From Paralvinella palmiformis (lineage: Eukaryota > Annelida > Polychaeta > Terebellida > Alvinellidae): a DNA stretch of 64,000 nt. Where the stretch lies: positions 259,001 through 323,000 of the forward strand of contig JAODUP010000422.1 in assembly GCA_025642065.1 (NCBI GenBank), in the 5' to 3' direction. Positions 49,586 through 62,970 of the stretch are shown here, piece by piece. The position numbers and the translations under genes are program-made. Each line of letters starts with the position of its first letter. Positions within the stretch are counted from its first letter, which is position 1. The notes below the pieces were generated by a model. It was not told the DNA's origin, ran no database searches, and saw only the letters and a program-made list of their open reading frames with translations.

Positions 49586-50245
49586 GTATAACAATGATGA
49601 TGATGATGATGATGATAGGGGATGAGGGAATGCATACGGGCTACTACTGCTATTACCGACTTGTACTGCTACTGCAGATACTGCTATTAGTACGAATTCT
49701 AGTACAACTGCCACCTACGACACACGATCACTACTATTATTTCTACTACTTGAACTACTACCACTACTACTACTGCTGCTGATGCTGGTGCCATTACTAA
49801 TTTTACTACTACCGTTGCTACTACTATCACCACCACCGCTACTATTACTACTATTACTACTACTACTATTACCACCACCACCACCACTACTAATATCACT
49901 ACCACCACCGTTACTACTACTATTACCACCACCACCACTACCACTACCAGCATTAGTACTACTACTACTATTACTACTACTACTACCACCACCACCACCA
50001 CAACCACTACCGCCAGTACTATCACTACCACCACCGTTACTACTACTACTACTACTGCTACTATTACTACTACTACTGCTATTACTACTGCTACTACTAC
50101 TACCACTACTATCACTACCACCATTAGTACTACTACTACTACTATTACCACCACCACTACCATTACTACTACTATTACTACCATCACCACCACCAACAAC
50201 AACAACAACACCATCACCCCTACTACCACTACTACTATATCTACA
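49586..50245. repeat. (TAC/CAC)n triplet array
   Basis: After (ATG)n at 49594-49616, a roughly 560-bp imperfect array of ACT, ACC and GCT triplets. It is open in several frames as poly-Leu/Pro or, on the other strand, poly-Val or poly-Ser/Gly; these are products of the repeat, not genes. Confidence 0.92.
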
Positions 50246-50261
50246 CATTAAACCTTGACAC

Positions 50262-50612
50262 CAGATGACGAAGTGTCAAAGATGTCATTGTGACAAAATT
50301 ATATTATGACAAGATTATATTGTGACAAGATGATGTTGTGACCAAATGATATTGTGGCAAGATGATAGGATGACAAAGATGATGGAATGACAAGGCGACA
50401 CTGCGGCAAGGTCATACAGTGCCAAGGTCATACAGTGACCAGATAACGTCGCGGGATCACGATATTGTGACAGAAGAATATCGTGACAGATTGACACAAT
50501 AATTTGTGAGCAATATATGCGACGCTAAGATGACAGGATGACATTTTCACGACGCAATAATGTGACAAAATGACACAACGACACTGTGACAAAATTATAT
50601 TGTGACAAGATG
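50262..50612. repeat. Degenerate GTGACAAGATGA minisatellite
   Basis: Short units around TTGTGACAAGATGATATTGTGAC repeated with heavy variation. Confidence 0.8.
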
Positions 50613-51073
50613 ACGATAAAGAAAGGACATGGCAGAATAAAGACGTTATAAGGGCGGCCGGGGGGAGGCGTGTGGAGTGAGGAAAACTGTTATAGAGATA
50701 GGACAAACGGTGGTTAATGAAACAAAACAACTGACTGACTATATTAAAAACAACAACAGAACAACAAAAACAACAAACTGACTACAGAAACATGATAGTT
50801 GGCTGACTAAAAAAGAAACGGGTATTCAACCACCTGCTATACACGTGTTGTGTGTGTGTGTGTGTGTGTATGTGCGTGAGCGCGCGTGTGTGTGTGTGTG
50901 TGTGTGGGAGTAGGGGAAGAGTGCGTGTGGGGGGTATATTAATTCGACTGTTTACAGTTGTTTGATGTAAGAGCTTCACTAATTAATGGAAGTCTGAACA
51001 GAAGTGTGTGTACCTTATAGGGTAAATAATTAGGCAAAGTGCTTGCTGATAAAAGACAACACGCACACACACG

Positions 51074-51110
<37 letters not shown>

Positions 51111-51404
51111 ACATTACCACCCTCCTGCAACGAGCATCGCCTGAAGCAGATTGAAGTCTGAATTTCGGAAAACATTCGCTAGGTGTCTCTTGCCAGTTAC
51201 CGTATTTTGTAACCAAGCAGTTTGCGTTATTGGAGGGATTATTATCTGTGCGTCACGTAACAGCCAGGTAACATGTTGTTAATTTGTTGGCTTTCTATCT
51301 GGTACTAGCTGATGTATATACATAAATAGCATCCATAAGAAGAACAGAAACGTATACAGAAACTATCATCTTACTGAACACACACGCACGCACACTACAC
51401 ACAC

Positions 51405-51468
<64 letters not shown>

Positions 51469-51641
51469 TAGCTGCCAGGCATATATTACTAGGGTTGAGA
51501 GAACCAAGGAGAGGTTCTGTAATTCCAGTTGAACCCAAATATATTATCATTACCTTTATAAACTGTGTTGGATATAACTAGCTGGGATTGTGCATTATCT
51601 GTATGTGACACTCCTTTAACATGTGAAATGTAAGTATTTGT
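50613..51641. other. Unique sequence with (CA)/(GT) tracts
   Basis: (GT)n at 50849-50907, (CA)n at 51060-51105 and 51380-51466. No exon supported. Confidence 0.5.
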
Positions 51642-53146
51642 TATTGTTGTCAGTGATGTTATAGTTGTCAGTGATGTTATAGTTGTCAGTGATGTTATAG
51701 TTGTCAGTGATGTTATTGTTGTCAGTGATGTTATAGTTGTCAGTGATGTTATTGTTGTCAGTGATGTTATAGTTGTCAGTGATGTTATAGTTGTCAGTGG
51801 TGTTATAGTTGTCAGTGATGTTATTGTTGTCAGTGATGTTATAGTTGTCAGTGATGTTATAGTTGTCAGTGATGTTATAGTTGTCAGTGATGTTATTGTT
51901 GTCAGTGATGTTATAGTTCTCAGTGATGTTATTGTTGTCAGTGATGTTATTGTTTTCAGTGATGTTATTGTTTCAGTGATGTTATGTTTCAGTGATGTTA
52001 TAGTTGTCAGTGATGTTATTGTTGATATACTAGTGGGATGTTATAGTTGTCAGTGATGTTATAGTTGTCAGTGATGTTATAGTTGTCAGTGATGTTATAG
52101 TTGTCAGTGATGTCATAGTTGTCAGTGATGTTATAGTTGTCAGTGATGTTATTGTTGTCAGTGATGTTATAGTTGTCAGTGATGTTATAGTTGTCAGTGA
52201 TGTTATAGTTGTCAGTGATGTTATGTTTCAGTGATGTTATAGTTGTCAGTGATGTTATTGTTGTCAGTGATGTTATAGTTGTCAGTGATGTTATAGTTGT
52301 CAGTGATGTTATAGTTGTCAGTGATGTTATAGTTGTCAGTGATGTTATAGTTGTCAGTGATGTTATAGTTGTCAGTGATGTTATAGTTGTCAGTGATGTT
52401 ATTGTTGTCAGTGATGTTATAGTTGTCAGTGATGTTATAGTTGTCAGTGATGTTATAGTTGTCAGTGATGTTATAGTTGTCAGTGATGTTATAGTTGTCA
52501 GTGATGTTATTGTTGTCAGTGATGTTATAGTTGTCAGTGATGTTATAGTTGTCAGTGATGTTATTGTTGTCAGTGATGTTATTGTTGTCAGTGATGTTAT
52601 TGTTTTCAGTGATGTTATAGTTCTCAGTGATGTTATAGTTGTCAGTGATGTTATTGTTGTCAGTGATGTTATTGTTGTCAGTGATGTTATTGTTGTCAGT
52701 GATGTTATAGTTGTCAGTGATGTTATAGTTGTCAGTGATGTTATAGTTGTCAGTGATGTTATAGTTGTCAGTGATGTTATAGTTGTCAGTGATGTTATTG
52801 TTGTCAGTGATGTTATTGTTGTCAGTGATGTTATGTTTCAGTGATGTTATGTTTCAGTGATGTTATGTTTCAGTGATGTTATGTTGTCAGTGATGTTATG
52901 TTGTCAGTGATGTTATGTTGTCAGTGATGTTATGTTGTCAGTGATGTTATTTTGTCAGTGATGTTATAGTTGTCAGTGATGTTATGTTGTCAGTGATGTT
53001 ATAGTTGTCAGTGATGTTATAGTTGTCAGTGATGTTATTGTTGTCAGTGATGTTATAGTTGTCAGTGATGTTATGTTGTCAGTGATGTTATTGTTGTCAG
53101 TGATGTTATTGTTGTCAGTGATGTTATTGTTGTCAGTGAGGTTTTA
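51642..53146. repeat. 18-bp minisatellite, about 80 copies
   Basis: The unit GTCAGTGATGTTATAGTT occurs with a common A/T variant (TTATTGTT) and shortened 12-17 bp units (for example TTCAGTGATGTTATG) clustered near 51960-52000, 52225 and 52830-52960. One break at 52024-52038 carries unrelated sequence. The 18-bp period keeps the frame open as a VSDVIV hexapeptide repeat for over 600 bp, with no start context or splice support. Confidence 0.97.
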
Positions 53147-53229
53147 GGATGATGGTAAATTCATTCTCTTTGAAGTTTTATCTGTGATTTTATCTGCTTG
53201 ACAAACATCGTAAATAATGACACACAACC

Positions 53230-53765
53230 CGGTTAACTATCAGTGATGTCATATAACACCATGCGATATTATATCATAAGAAAATATCACACCAGTAGAT
53301 GATATCACACCATACGTTATCATAAAATATACCACACCACAACACCACACCATTTCATCATATATGTCACACCATCTTGTCATACCACTTCATCACGCTC
53401 AACCACATCGTCGCACGTACCACATCATAACACCATACCACATTATCACACCATATTACTTCATCACACCATACCACATCATACCGCATCGCCATATCCT
53501 ACCACGTCATCACACCGTATCACATCAGCACATCATAGCACATCGTCACACCCTGCCGCATCATCACATCATGCCACACCGTCATAACCTAACACGTTAT
53601 AACATAATACTACATCACCACACCCTACCACATCGACACACCTTACCACATCATCACACGTAGCCAGATCTTCACACATACTACGTCATAACACAATACC
53701 ACATCATAACACCATACCATATTATCATACTACACCATATTATAACACCTATCACGTGACTGTAT
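53230..53765. repeat. Degenerate CACACCATACCACATCAT repeat
   Basis: CA-rich units of about 13-18 bp with many substitutions over roughly 500 bp. Confidence 0.8.
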
Positions 53766-53844
53766 CATACTATATAGGTATTAATGTTAAGATGTGATAT
53801 GATCCCGTACTATAGACATTATGACAGTCTTATGTTAATGTCAT

Positions 53845-54000
53845 ACTGTCTATATGTCTGTCTGTCTATATATCGGTCTATCTGCTTGTCTGTCTGTCTA
53901 TATGTCTGTCTGACTATATGCCTGTCTATATGTCTGTCTATATGTATGTGTATATATCTGTCTATCTGCCTGCCTGTCTGGCTATATGTCTGTCTATATG

Positions 54001-54075
<75 letters not shown>

Positions 54076-54115
54076 ATATATCTGTCTATCTGCCTGTCAG
54101 TCAGTCAGTCCGTCT
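53845..54115. repeat. (TGTC/TATC)n with embedded (TA)n
   Basis: CTGTCTATATGTCTG-type units at both sides of a TA array at 54003-54080. Confidence 0.93.
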
Positions 54116-54838
54116 CTCTGTCTAATTTGTCACATGTCTTTTTATATCCGAATTAAATGCTGTCAATCTTATTTATTAATTAGCATTTCTATAGATAATA
54201 TACCAAGCTGACAATTGTTCTGGATCTCACAGATCTATATATTTACAAATATCATATTATACCTCCAACTGTCCGGATCATCTAAATATCTATACTATTA
54301 TTTTCTATCCCGAAAAGCTAAATATGGTCAGATGAAGGTAACTACTTGTAATAAGTTAATTATCCTTATTCCTGACATATATATCCTGACCTGGATCGGT
54401 TGTATAACGTCATGTTACGTATGTTAACTAAGTGAAAACACGTGCTGTGAGGCGATAATGACGTAAACAGAGTGAAATGTACACACTCGAACACGGATTG
54501 ACCTCCATCTTGACCTGATTCTGAAATGAGAGTTAGTTTACTAATCATTAGTAATGTTAACTGGGTATTTACTAAACTTATTACACATCTCTAGTAACCA
54601 ACTAAAAACTTAAAAGTCGGTGGATTATAACTCGGATACTTTTCCATTCTGGTTTATATCTGTACCGCTCAGTTACCAACCCCCACTCACAGCTCCTCCC
54701 CCGCTCATTTATATAATGATCAGTTATCATTATTTGTCGTCACCAGATGGCGCTGGTATTGTAAACAAATCCCACTCAAGATGTATGAGAACATTTACAG
54801 GACTTAATCTGCCAATATTTATCGCTCTGTGGTTAATG
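54116..54838. other. No gene seen
   Basis: Unique AT-rich spacer. Confidence 0.4.
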
Positions 54839-56345
54839 GACGATCTGTCACCTGTCACCGCTCTGTGTCATTATTACCTGTCACCGATGTGTGTCATTAT
54901 CACCTGTCCCCGATGTGTGTCAGTATCACCTGTCCCCGATGTGTGTCATTATCACCTGTCACCGAAGTGTGTCAATATCAACTGTCATCGCTCTGTGTGT
55001 CATTATCACTTGCCACCGATGTGTGTCATTATCACCTGTCACCGATGTGTCTCATTATCACCTGTCACCGCTCTGTGTCATTATTATCTGTCACTGCTCT
55101 GTGTCATTATTATCTGTCACCGCTCTGTGTGTCATTATCACCTGTCACCGCTCTGTGTCATTATCACCTGTCCCCGATGTGTGTCATTATCACCTGTCAC
55201 TGATGTGTGTCAGTATCACCTGTCCCCGATGTGTGTCATTATCACCTGTCACCGATATGTGTCATTATCAACTGTCATCGCTCTGTGTGTCATTATCACT
55301 TGCCACCGATGTGTGTCATTATCACCTGTCACCGATGTGTGTCATTATCACCTGTCACCGCTCTGTGTCATTATTATCTGTCACTGCTCTGTGTCATTAT
55401 TATCTGTCACCGCTCTGTGTGTCATTATCACCTGTCACCGCTCTGTGTCATTATCACCTGTCCCCGATGTGTGTCATTATCACCTGTCCCCGATGTGTGT
55501 CATTATCACCTGTCACCGATGTGTGTCATTATCAACTGTCACCGCTCTGTGTCATTATCACCTGTCACCGATGTGTGCCATTATCACCTGTCACCGCTCT
55601 GTGTCATTATTACTTGTCACCGCTGTGTGTCATTATCACCTGTCACCGCTCTGTATGTCATTATTACCTGTCACCGATGTGTGTCATTATCACCTGTCCC
55701 GGCTCTGTGTGTCATTATTATCTGTCACCGCTCTGTGTCATTATCACCTGTCATAGTCATAGGTCATTATTACCTGTTATAGCCATGTGTCATTATTACT
55801 TGTCTGTCATTATTTCCTGTCACAGCGACGATGTGTCATTATCACCTGTCGCAACGATGTCTCATTATCATATGTCATCAATATGGATCATCATCACCTG
55901 TCACCATCGTGTATTATTATCATTTGTGATGGCCACGTGCTATTATTTGTCACCATCACCTGTCACCTTCACGTGTCATGAATACTTGTCTTCATCATCT
56001 GTCACCAATATCTATTACCATCAACTGTCACCATCATCTGTCACAAACATATGTCACCTTCATCTGACAGCATCTGTCACCAAAATCTGTCACCATCATC
56101 TGTCAGCAACATCTATTACCATCATCTGTTTCTAATATTATCTGTCGCCGTTATCTGTCACTATTATCTGTCACTATTATCTGTCGCCATTTTCTGTCAC
56201 TATTATCTGTCGCCATTATCTGTCACTATTATCTGTCGCCATTATCTGTCACTATTATCTGTCGCCATTATCTGTCACAATTATCTGTCGCCATTATCTG
56301 TCACTATTATCTGTCACCATTATCTGTCAGTATTATTTGTCACCA
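54839..56345. repeat. 26-bp minisatellite with higher-order structure
   Basis: Units such as GTGTGTCATTATCACCTGTC plus ACCGAT, alternating GATGTGTGT and GCTCTGTGT types. A block from about 54981 recurs at about 55271, giving a roughly 290-bp higher-order period. After 55900 it decays, and from 56130 a shorter CTGTCACTATTATCTGTCGC type takes over. Long open frames (up to 414 codons) are a by-product. Confidence 0.95.
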
Positions 56346-57450
56346 CCATCATTAGGCCGATTCAAAAAGCGCTACTTTCATCTATGCTCATCCCTTCAAT
56401 CTGACATCATCAACATTGTCCGTCAAAGTATATTATCAATATCATCTGTCACGATCAACTGTCATCAATACCTTCCTTCTAAATATGTGACCATTATCTT
56501 TCAACATCACACTTTTATTAAAGTGTCATTTTAACACACACACGCACACACACACACACCTACGCACGCACACAAACAAACACACAAACACCCACGCACA
56601 CCAATCATATTAGCTACCTACGTATGTAATGCGTTTTTACACCCCAAAATGCAGTTTAATTTTTAATTAAATTATAAATAATTTGTTCTCAGGTTTATGA
56701 TGGATATATTGTCAAAAGCTGCTCACACATCGTAACATTATAGTTTGGATTGAAGTTTACAAGAAAATGTTTGTTGACTGGCACAGTGCCAAAATATCTG
56801 CCATTTTATATCGCTATCGTCCACGTGATCAAAATCCCGGCTAACTATTGGCTACTTCACGTGAAAAGGGCGACCTAATTCTTGTTTATGCCCTGTTTAT
56901 ATCCAGTTTTATGGCGATAACAGGGAACGTTCTGGGCGAGTCAATTATGTTGATACTTTCATTCGTCACCTCGTCTTTGTTCGGCAAAAATTAAGCCATT
57001 TTTCTGCGCATTATGTTTTGTCTGACTCGACCTTGGCCGCACGCCATCTCTGATCTAACTATTATCAGAGCTATTAAATACATATTACAATTGTTATTTG
57101 ATGTTTTTACCACCAACCAATAAGTACGCATGACATGGCTACCAGCATGTCTCCCCCAACGTCAGGAAAAACAAATGATGTTATCATGCAAATACGAGTA
57201 TTAGCATCATGCATGTACAAGTGGTATTATCACGTATCTATAACTGATACGTCAATACATTTTCTCCAAAATATTGATTATTGACCCATTTCTCATTATT
57301 GCCGTTAATTGTCGTTAGCAATCTTGCTAAGTTTCGTTATGTATGGTAAATATACAATCGATCCAAACAAATGTCAAGGGCTGGTATGGCTGGTAGGTAT
57401 GGCTGGTTTGGTTGGTATGGCTGCTTTTATGTGATGAGAATACTAATCTT
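56346..57450. other. Unique sequence; (CA)n at 56535-56560
   Basis: A non-repetitive block at 56850-57080 of balanced composition has no open frame of note and could be regulatory; this is only an impression. Confidence 0.35.
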
Positions 57451-57485
57451 TCTCTATCTATCTCTCTCTCTCTACGTCTCTCTCT

Positions 57486-57524
<39 letters not shown>

Positions 57525-57557
57525 CCTATTTATCTATCTGTTTCTCTCTCTCTGCAC

Positions 57558-57594
<37 letters not shown>

Positions 57595-57827
57595 CCTCTC
57601 TCTCCCCCTTCTCTCTCTTTCTACGTCTATATATATATCTCTGCCTATCTCACTCTCTCTACTTTCCTCTCTCTCTCTACATCTCTCTCTCTTTCTCTCT
57701 CCCTTTCCCCCTCTCTCTACACGTCTCTCTCTCTCTCTCTCTCTCTTCCCCTTGTCTCTCTTTCTACGTCTATATATATATATCTCCGCCTATCTCCCTT
57801 TCTCTATTTGTTTTCTCTCTCTCTCTA

Positions 57828-57875
<48 letters not shown>

Positions 57876-57884
57876 CTCTACACG

Positions 57885-57945
<61 letters not shown>

Positions 57946-57950
57946 ATATA
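57451..57950. repeat. (CT)n/(TATC)n pyrimidine-rich array
   Basis: CTCT tracts with TATC blocks at 57490-57530 and 57885-57945. A block of about 170 bp beginning at TCTCTCTTTCTACGTCTATA (about 57610) recurs at about 57758. Confidence 0.95.
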
Positions 57951-59785
57951 TTGGGTGCACGTTTGATGATTATAATTATGTACAATATATACTGACGGTT
58001 ATGGTAATACTTACATGATGGTGTTTAGATCTCCCGGGAAGGCGGCCATTTATATTATTTAGCTGTGAAAAGAAATGGCGTGTTGTGGCAAATGTCACTG
58101 GACATCGTGGATACTAAACATTCGGGATACTAAACATCCTGGATATGGAGATTAATTTCATAGTAATATTTTTAAATTTGGGCATTCTTCCATTATTGAT
58201 GAGATGCTGGTACGCTATTTTTTTGTATTGTGCATTAACAATATTCGTCATTGTTTTGTTTTTGGGGTGGGGGTGGGGGGTGGGGGTGGATCCTGTATTT
58301 AAGAGATGCGAATATTTATGACTGAATGTCTGACTGACTGTCTGTCTGACTGACTGTAAGACTGACTGTCTGACTGACTGCATAACCAGTTAACTGAATG
58401 GATAAACGGCCAGATGGATGGATGGATATGTGAGCGTTTATAATTTTTGAGGGTAAAGTTTTAAAATTACTCATTGTATTAGAGTTAATTATTATTATTA
58501 ATATTTAAGACGATCAAGAAGTTATTATTTCATACATTAAACGAGACCGACTTGACGTCATAGTTTACGGTTTCACTTGACGTATATCCGGTAAGGAGAT
58601 AGATTAGCTAAAAGAGGAACACGTCATTAACGATGAATTATGACTCTATCCACGTCATACGTCACCTGGCCTATGACGTCACCGGTTACGTTAACCATTT
58701 TAAACTGACCACCATTTTTGACGTATATGAGAACGTGCCCGAAGGTGTGTTTCGTCCGACAAGCTCGCTTTGTCGAGAAACTATCCTGAAGTAATCTGAG
58801 CAGGTGAGATATGGTGAGATAATATGAGATAAGGTGACACATGATGAAGGCGAACAGTTAATTTGACAGACAGCTGTCATTAGATGCGTGACACATTTCT
58901 CCACACCGGATTATATGTAGCTTTAGTGGTTAGTGTACGAATCCGATATGATAGAGTCTAATCGGTATATGTCTGACACCTGGCAATGACGACAATTAGA
59001 CGTGTTATGTCGGTTTTGGTAGTTCCTGATGAGCTGACCACTTACAAATGCCTGGCCCGTCTGTGGGTGTTTATTTTATTTTATTGTGTGTGCATGTGTG
59101 TGAGTGTGTGACTGAGAGGGAGGGAGATATAGATAGATAGAGAGAGAGAGAGAGTCGGTGGGTGGTTGATTGAGTGAGTAAGTGAGTGAATAACAAGTGA
59201 GTGAGCCATCACGTAGAAGCATAAGTGTCAACAAAGTTGACATTATATCATGTTATCAGTAACATCTCGGGAAGGCTGACCTGTAACAGGCTCGTATTAT
59301 CAACGACAGCGCCTCATGTTGTGACGTAGTTTGCCGTTGAAGGTTTCTTTTCTAGCACGTGACATGTAATTCATCGCTGATTGGACAGATTGCAATGAAA
59401 TCCGCCAAGACCTCCACGTGCTAATTAAAACAGATAATTTACTCTTGTAGCTTTGAATGACGTACGTTGCGGCAGAATACTGCTTTAGCTGGTTTACGGG
59501 AACTATCAGATAAAAGGTTAAGTTTATTTTTATTGTTATAATTTAATAGCGCGTTGTTCGTTTATTTATTTATTTTAATTTTAGTTTATTGTTATCTAAT
59601 TGAGATTGTACTGATGGGTGGCAGTCCATTAGTACCATTAGAAGAATGTCTGTTTGGTTAATTGTTGTGCGTCATATAATTAGCATTTTTGAATATTTTA
59701 ATTGTAAAAATAGTCGTAATTAGAATGTATGATCGATACATCTCGTTATAAATGTCTGATACGAAACATAAAGTGACATATGATT
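57951..59785. other. Mostly unique sequence, no gene seen
   Basis: A G-rich run lies at 58264-58290, (CTGA)n-type repeats at 58322-58380, and GA/GTGA repeats at 59110-59205. Several GTGACGT/TGACGTCA motifs occur at 58550-58680. Confidence 0.4.
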
Positions 59786-59788
59786 TAT

Positions 59789-60689
59789 ACGTTTAGCTGA
59801 CACATCTAATAAACTATCTGTTTAGCTGACACATCTAATAAAGTACATGTTTAGCTGACACATCTAATAAACTATATGTTTAGCGGACACATCTAATAAA
59901 CTATCTGTTTAGCTGACACATCTAATAAACTATATGTTTAGCTGACACATCTAATAAACAATCTGTTTAGCTGACACATCTAATAAACTATATGTTTAGC
60001 TTACACATCTAATAAACTATCTGTTTAGCTGACACATCTAATAAACTATATGTTTAGCTGACACATCTAATAAACAATCTGTTTAGCTGACACATCTAAT
60101 AAACTATATGTTTAGCTGACACATCTAATAAACTATCTGTTTAGCTGACACATCTAATAAAGTACATGTTTAGCTGACACATCTAATAAACTATATGTTT
60201 AGCTGACATATTAATAAACTATATGTCTAGCTGACACATCTAATAAACAATATGTTTTGCTGGCACATCTAATAAACTATTTGTTTAGCTTACACATCTA
60301 ATAAACTATCTGTTTAGCTGACACATCTAATAAACTATCTGTTTAGCTGACACATCTAATAAACTATATGTTTAGCTTACAGATCTAATAAACTATCTGT
60401 TTAGCTGACACATCTAATAAAGTACATGTTTAGCTGACACATTTAATGAACTATCTGTTTAGCTGACACATCTAATAAACTATCTGTTTAGCTGACACAT
60501 CTAATAAACAATATGTTTAGCTGACACATCTAATAAAATATATGTTTAGCTGACACATCTAATAAACTACATGTTTAGCTGACACATCTAATAAACTACA
60601 TGTTTAGCTGACACATCTAATAAACAATCTGTTTAGCTGACACATCTAATAAACTATATGTTTAGCTGACACATGTAATAAACTATCTA
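59789..60689. repeat. 29-bp minisatellite, about 31 copies, AATAAA in nearly every unit
   Basis: The unit is GTTTAGCTGACACATCTAAT followed by AAACTATCT or variants (ACTATAT, ACAATCT, AGTACAT). Length is very uniform; there are no spacers. On the plus strand nearly every unit contains AATAAA. Confidence 0.97.
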
Positions 60690-61706
60690 AAGTGTCCACA
60701 CGTCAACAAAATTACCGTCCATTGTTTACGTTCGTCATTGTTATATTTTGTTCGAAACCATATAAATGATATATTTACTAAATATGCTAATTTCTGTTGT
60801 TGTTTATTACACAAACAGGTAACAGTCGGTTATCATTATCATTGCGGCTCTAATTAGTTGATAATTATTTGAATTATGAACTAGTGAGTATGGTAAGAGG
60901 CACGTGGTGATGTTTACATCTCCCTGATTTGGAACTGAAGCCAATTTGTCCGCATACATCTTTACTGGAGATTGGCAAAATTGAGCCTCCTAATCTGCCA
61001 ATTTGTTTCCAATTGTGCGTATTTTATCATAAAAGAATGGGGATAAGTTTATTAAATAGTCTGCCTTTATTGGGAATTCGATCATGATATCCACGCATCA
61101 TTTAGTCAGTGAATAAATATATTAGTCTTAATAACCATAAATTTCCTATGAAGAATTTGAAATATGAACTTCTTCATATTGATGTCACCCTCACGTAGAC
61201 AGTGTTCATAATCTGAGACGTTTCGTTGAAATTAGGTTGAAGCTTTCTCCGTTACAGAACTGCTCATTTAAGATATTGGACATTTTTTTGTTACGAATTT
61301 TATATCGCGATTCTGGGTTCTTTTCCCCCAGGCCCCCACGTCCCAGCCAGTCCCCCAGCACTCTCACAGCATGCTTGGTTTATCAAATCCAGAAGCGGTT
61401 TGTTCCTGTTCGAGATAGGCTAGGATACAGATAGTTTTGTCCATCTGTCAAATGTCAACCACTTGTTTATGTCAGAGAGTAACCCGTCGACATTGGTAAT
61501 GTTAGTCAAGTGTGATACTCTATCACTCAGCATCCTCAGACCCATGCCCTCAATCTATTCCGTCTGGTCCTCACTGTTAGTTCTACCTCATTTTCCCAAT
61601 ATGGTTAACATGATGATTCCAATATGTCTGACACGTTATCCTCAATGTCTTTGTCCTCGTGTTCTCATCAAGGTGAATATGGCATGATCTAAACTAACTA
61701 ATTAGT
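60690..61706. other. Unique sequence, no gene seen
   Basis: 60850-61080 holds TAAT-core motifs (CTAATTAGTTGATAATTATT) and little repetition; possible regulatory sequence but unproven. 61237-61690 has short plus-strand open frames without family resemblance. Confidence 0.35.
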
Positions 61707-61841
61707 AACGTGTGTGTGTGTGTGTATGTGTGTGTGTGTGTGTACATATACATACATACATTCATGCATGCATACATACATGCATACATACATACATACA
61801 TACATACATACATACATACATACATACATACATACATACAT

Positions 61842-61896
<55 letters not shown>

Positions 61897-62075
61897 TAAT
61901 ACATACATACAGTCATACATACATACATACATACGTACATACATATACGCATACATACATACATGCATGCATACATACATACATACATACATGTATACAT
62001 ACATACATATATACATACAATCATACCTACATACATACATGCATACATATATACAAACAAACCAATATACATACA
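61707..62075. repeat. (GT)n-(CATA)n-(CA)n compound repeat
   Basis: (GT)n 61710-61742, then about 330 bp of CATA units broken by a CA tract at 61859-61891. Confidence 0.97.
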
Positions 62076-62159
62076 GACAGACATTATTTAATATTACATC
62101 ATATACGTACGCCGATTAACACAGAAAAGTACACAAACATGCTTCAGCGATTATAAATG

Positions 62160-62560
62160 ACCTCATCCCAGAATGCTCCTGTCCTCTACTGATTGCCATA
62201 AGATAACACTATGTGATGACCGAGAGCTGGTTGTCATTTAGCCGCGCCAGTAGAGTTGTGCTAATTTCTAGTCAATCTAGCCGTCGAGGCTGTTGTTTCT
62301 GGCGGTGATTCTGCTCGGCCGCGTCTCCCCAGGAAGACGGCGCCAGTGTTATTGTTAGAATGACAAAGACGAGCTCTCGCAATCTCCTGCCCAAGATGCC
62401 ATCTTTCTATCACCTGTCGCTGGCTGTCAGGTAACAACGCCGCCGCCTCATCATCGGTGCTGAATCTAGCCGCGGCGCGGCTTATACGAAGTAAATCACC
62501 AAGGCAGCAAACTGGACAATTCTCGTCGCCAGAAGATGACGATAACAGGCGCATCTCTGA
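62160..62560 (-). other. GC-rich island with a 97-codon minus-strand frame
   Basis: CpG-rich sequence unlike its surroundings. The minus-strand frame 62261-62554 begins MRLLSSSSGDENCPVCCLGD and contains QRQVIERWHLGQEIARAR. It could be an exon, a CpG-island promoter, or a regulatory element of the gene at 63761. No family recognised. Confidence 0.25.
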
Positions 62561-62879
62561 ACAAAAAGTATACAGATTCTGTACTCGCTAATGAAGAGGT
62601 ACAATAGTTCCTTAACATAACCGGACTTGAATAATATAATTAGATGGCGCCAAATATACACCGAGATGTCGGAAAATAAAAGGTTTGTATAGGTATTTAT
62701 AGAGATCGTTTTTCTCATATTATTCTCTATGTAAGAGATTTGAGAATGACGTAAGATAGCTAGAGTTATAGTACAACGTAAATGTAACTGTTTTTCTATA
62801 ACTTAATTTGGAAGTGTTTAGATGATAATACGTCATTAGAGATAATTAGAATCTGACTCTTCTTCGGGATTAATGGCTG

Positions 62880-62970
62880 ATTATATTTATGTACCTTTGT
62901 TATTTGTTGTTATTGTTGTTGTTGATGTTGTTGTTATTGTTGTTGTTATTATTGTTGTTGTTGTTATCGA
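62880..62970. repeat. (TTG)n imperfect triplet array
   Basis: TTGTTGTTATTG-type repeats. Confidence 0.9.

Noticed and set aside
49699..50258. Long open frames of poly-Leu/Pro, poly-Val or Ser/Gly
   Set aside because: They are all readings of one imperfect TAC/CAC triplet array in different frames; no unique sequence, splice sites or start context.
52209..52844. 211-codon frame of repeated VSDVIV
   Set aside because: It follows from an 18-bp repeat period and the absence of a stop in the unit; shortened units break it and there is no flanking coding sequence.
54620..56135. Open frames up to 414 codons with CHYHLSP-like repeats
   Set aside because: By-product of a 26-bp minisatellite with frame rotation; several overlapping frames are equally open, as expected of repeats rather than a gene.
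57371..58018. 215-codon frame of Leu/Ser/Tyr
   Set aside because: Reading of CT and TATC microsatellites.
59789..60689. 29-bp repeats as a CRISPR array
   Set aside because: No spacers: units abut directly. The sequence is animal genomic DNA.
61698..62156. Several overlapping Cys/Met/Tyr or His/Thr/Tyr frames
   Set aside because: Readings of the CATA/CA array on both strands.
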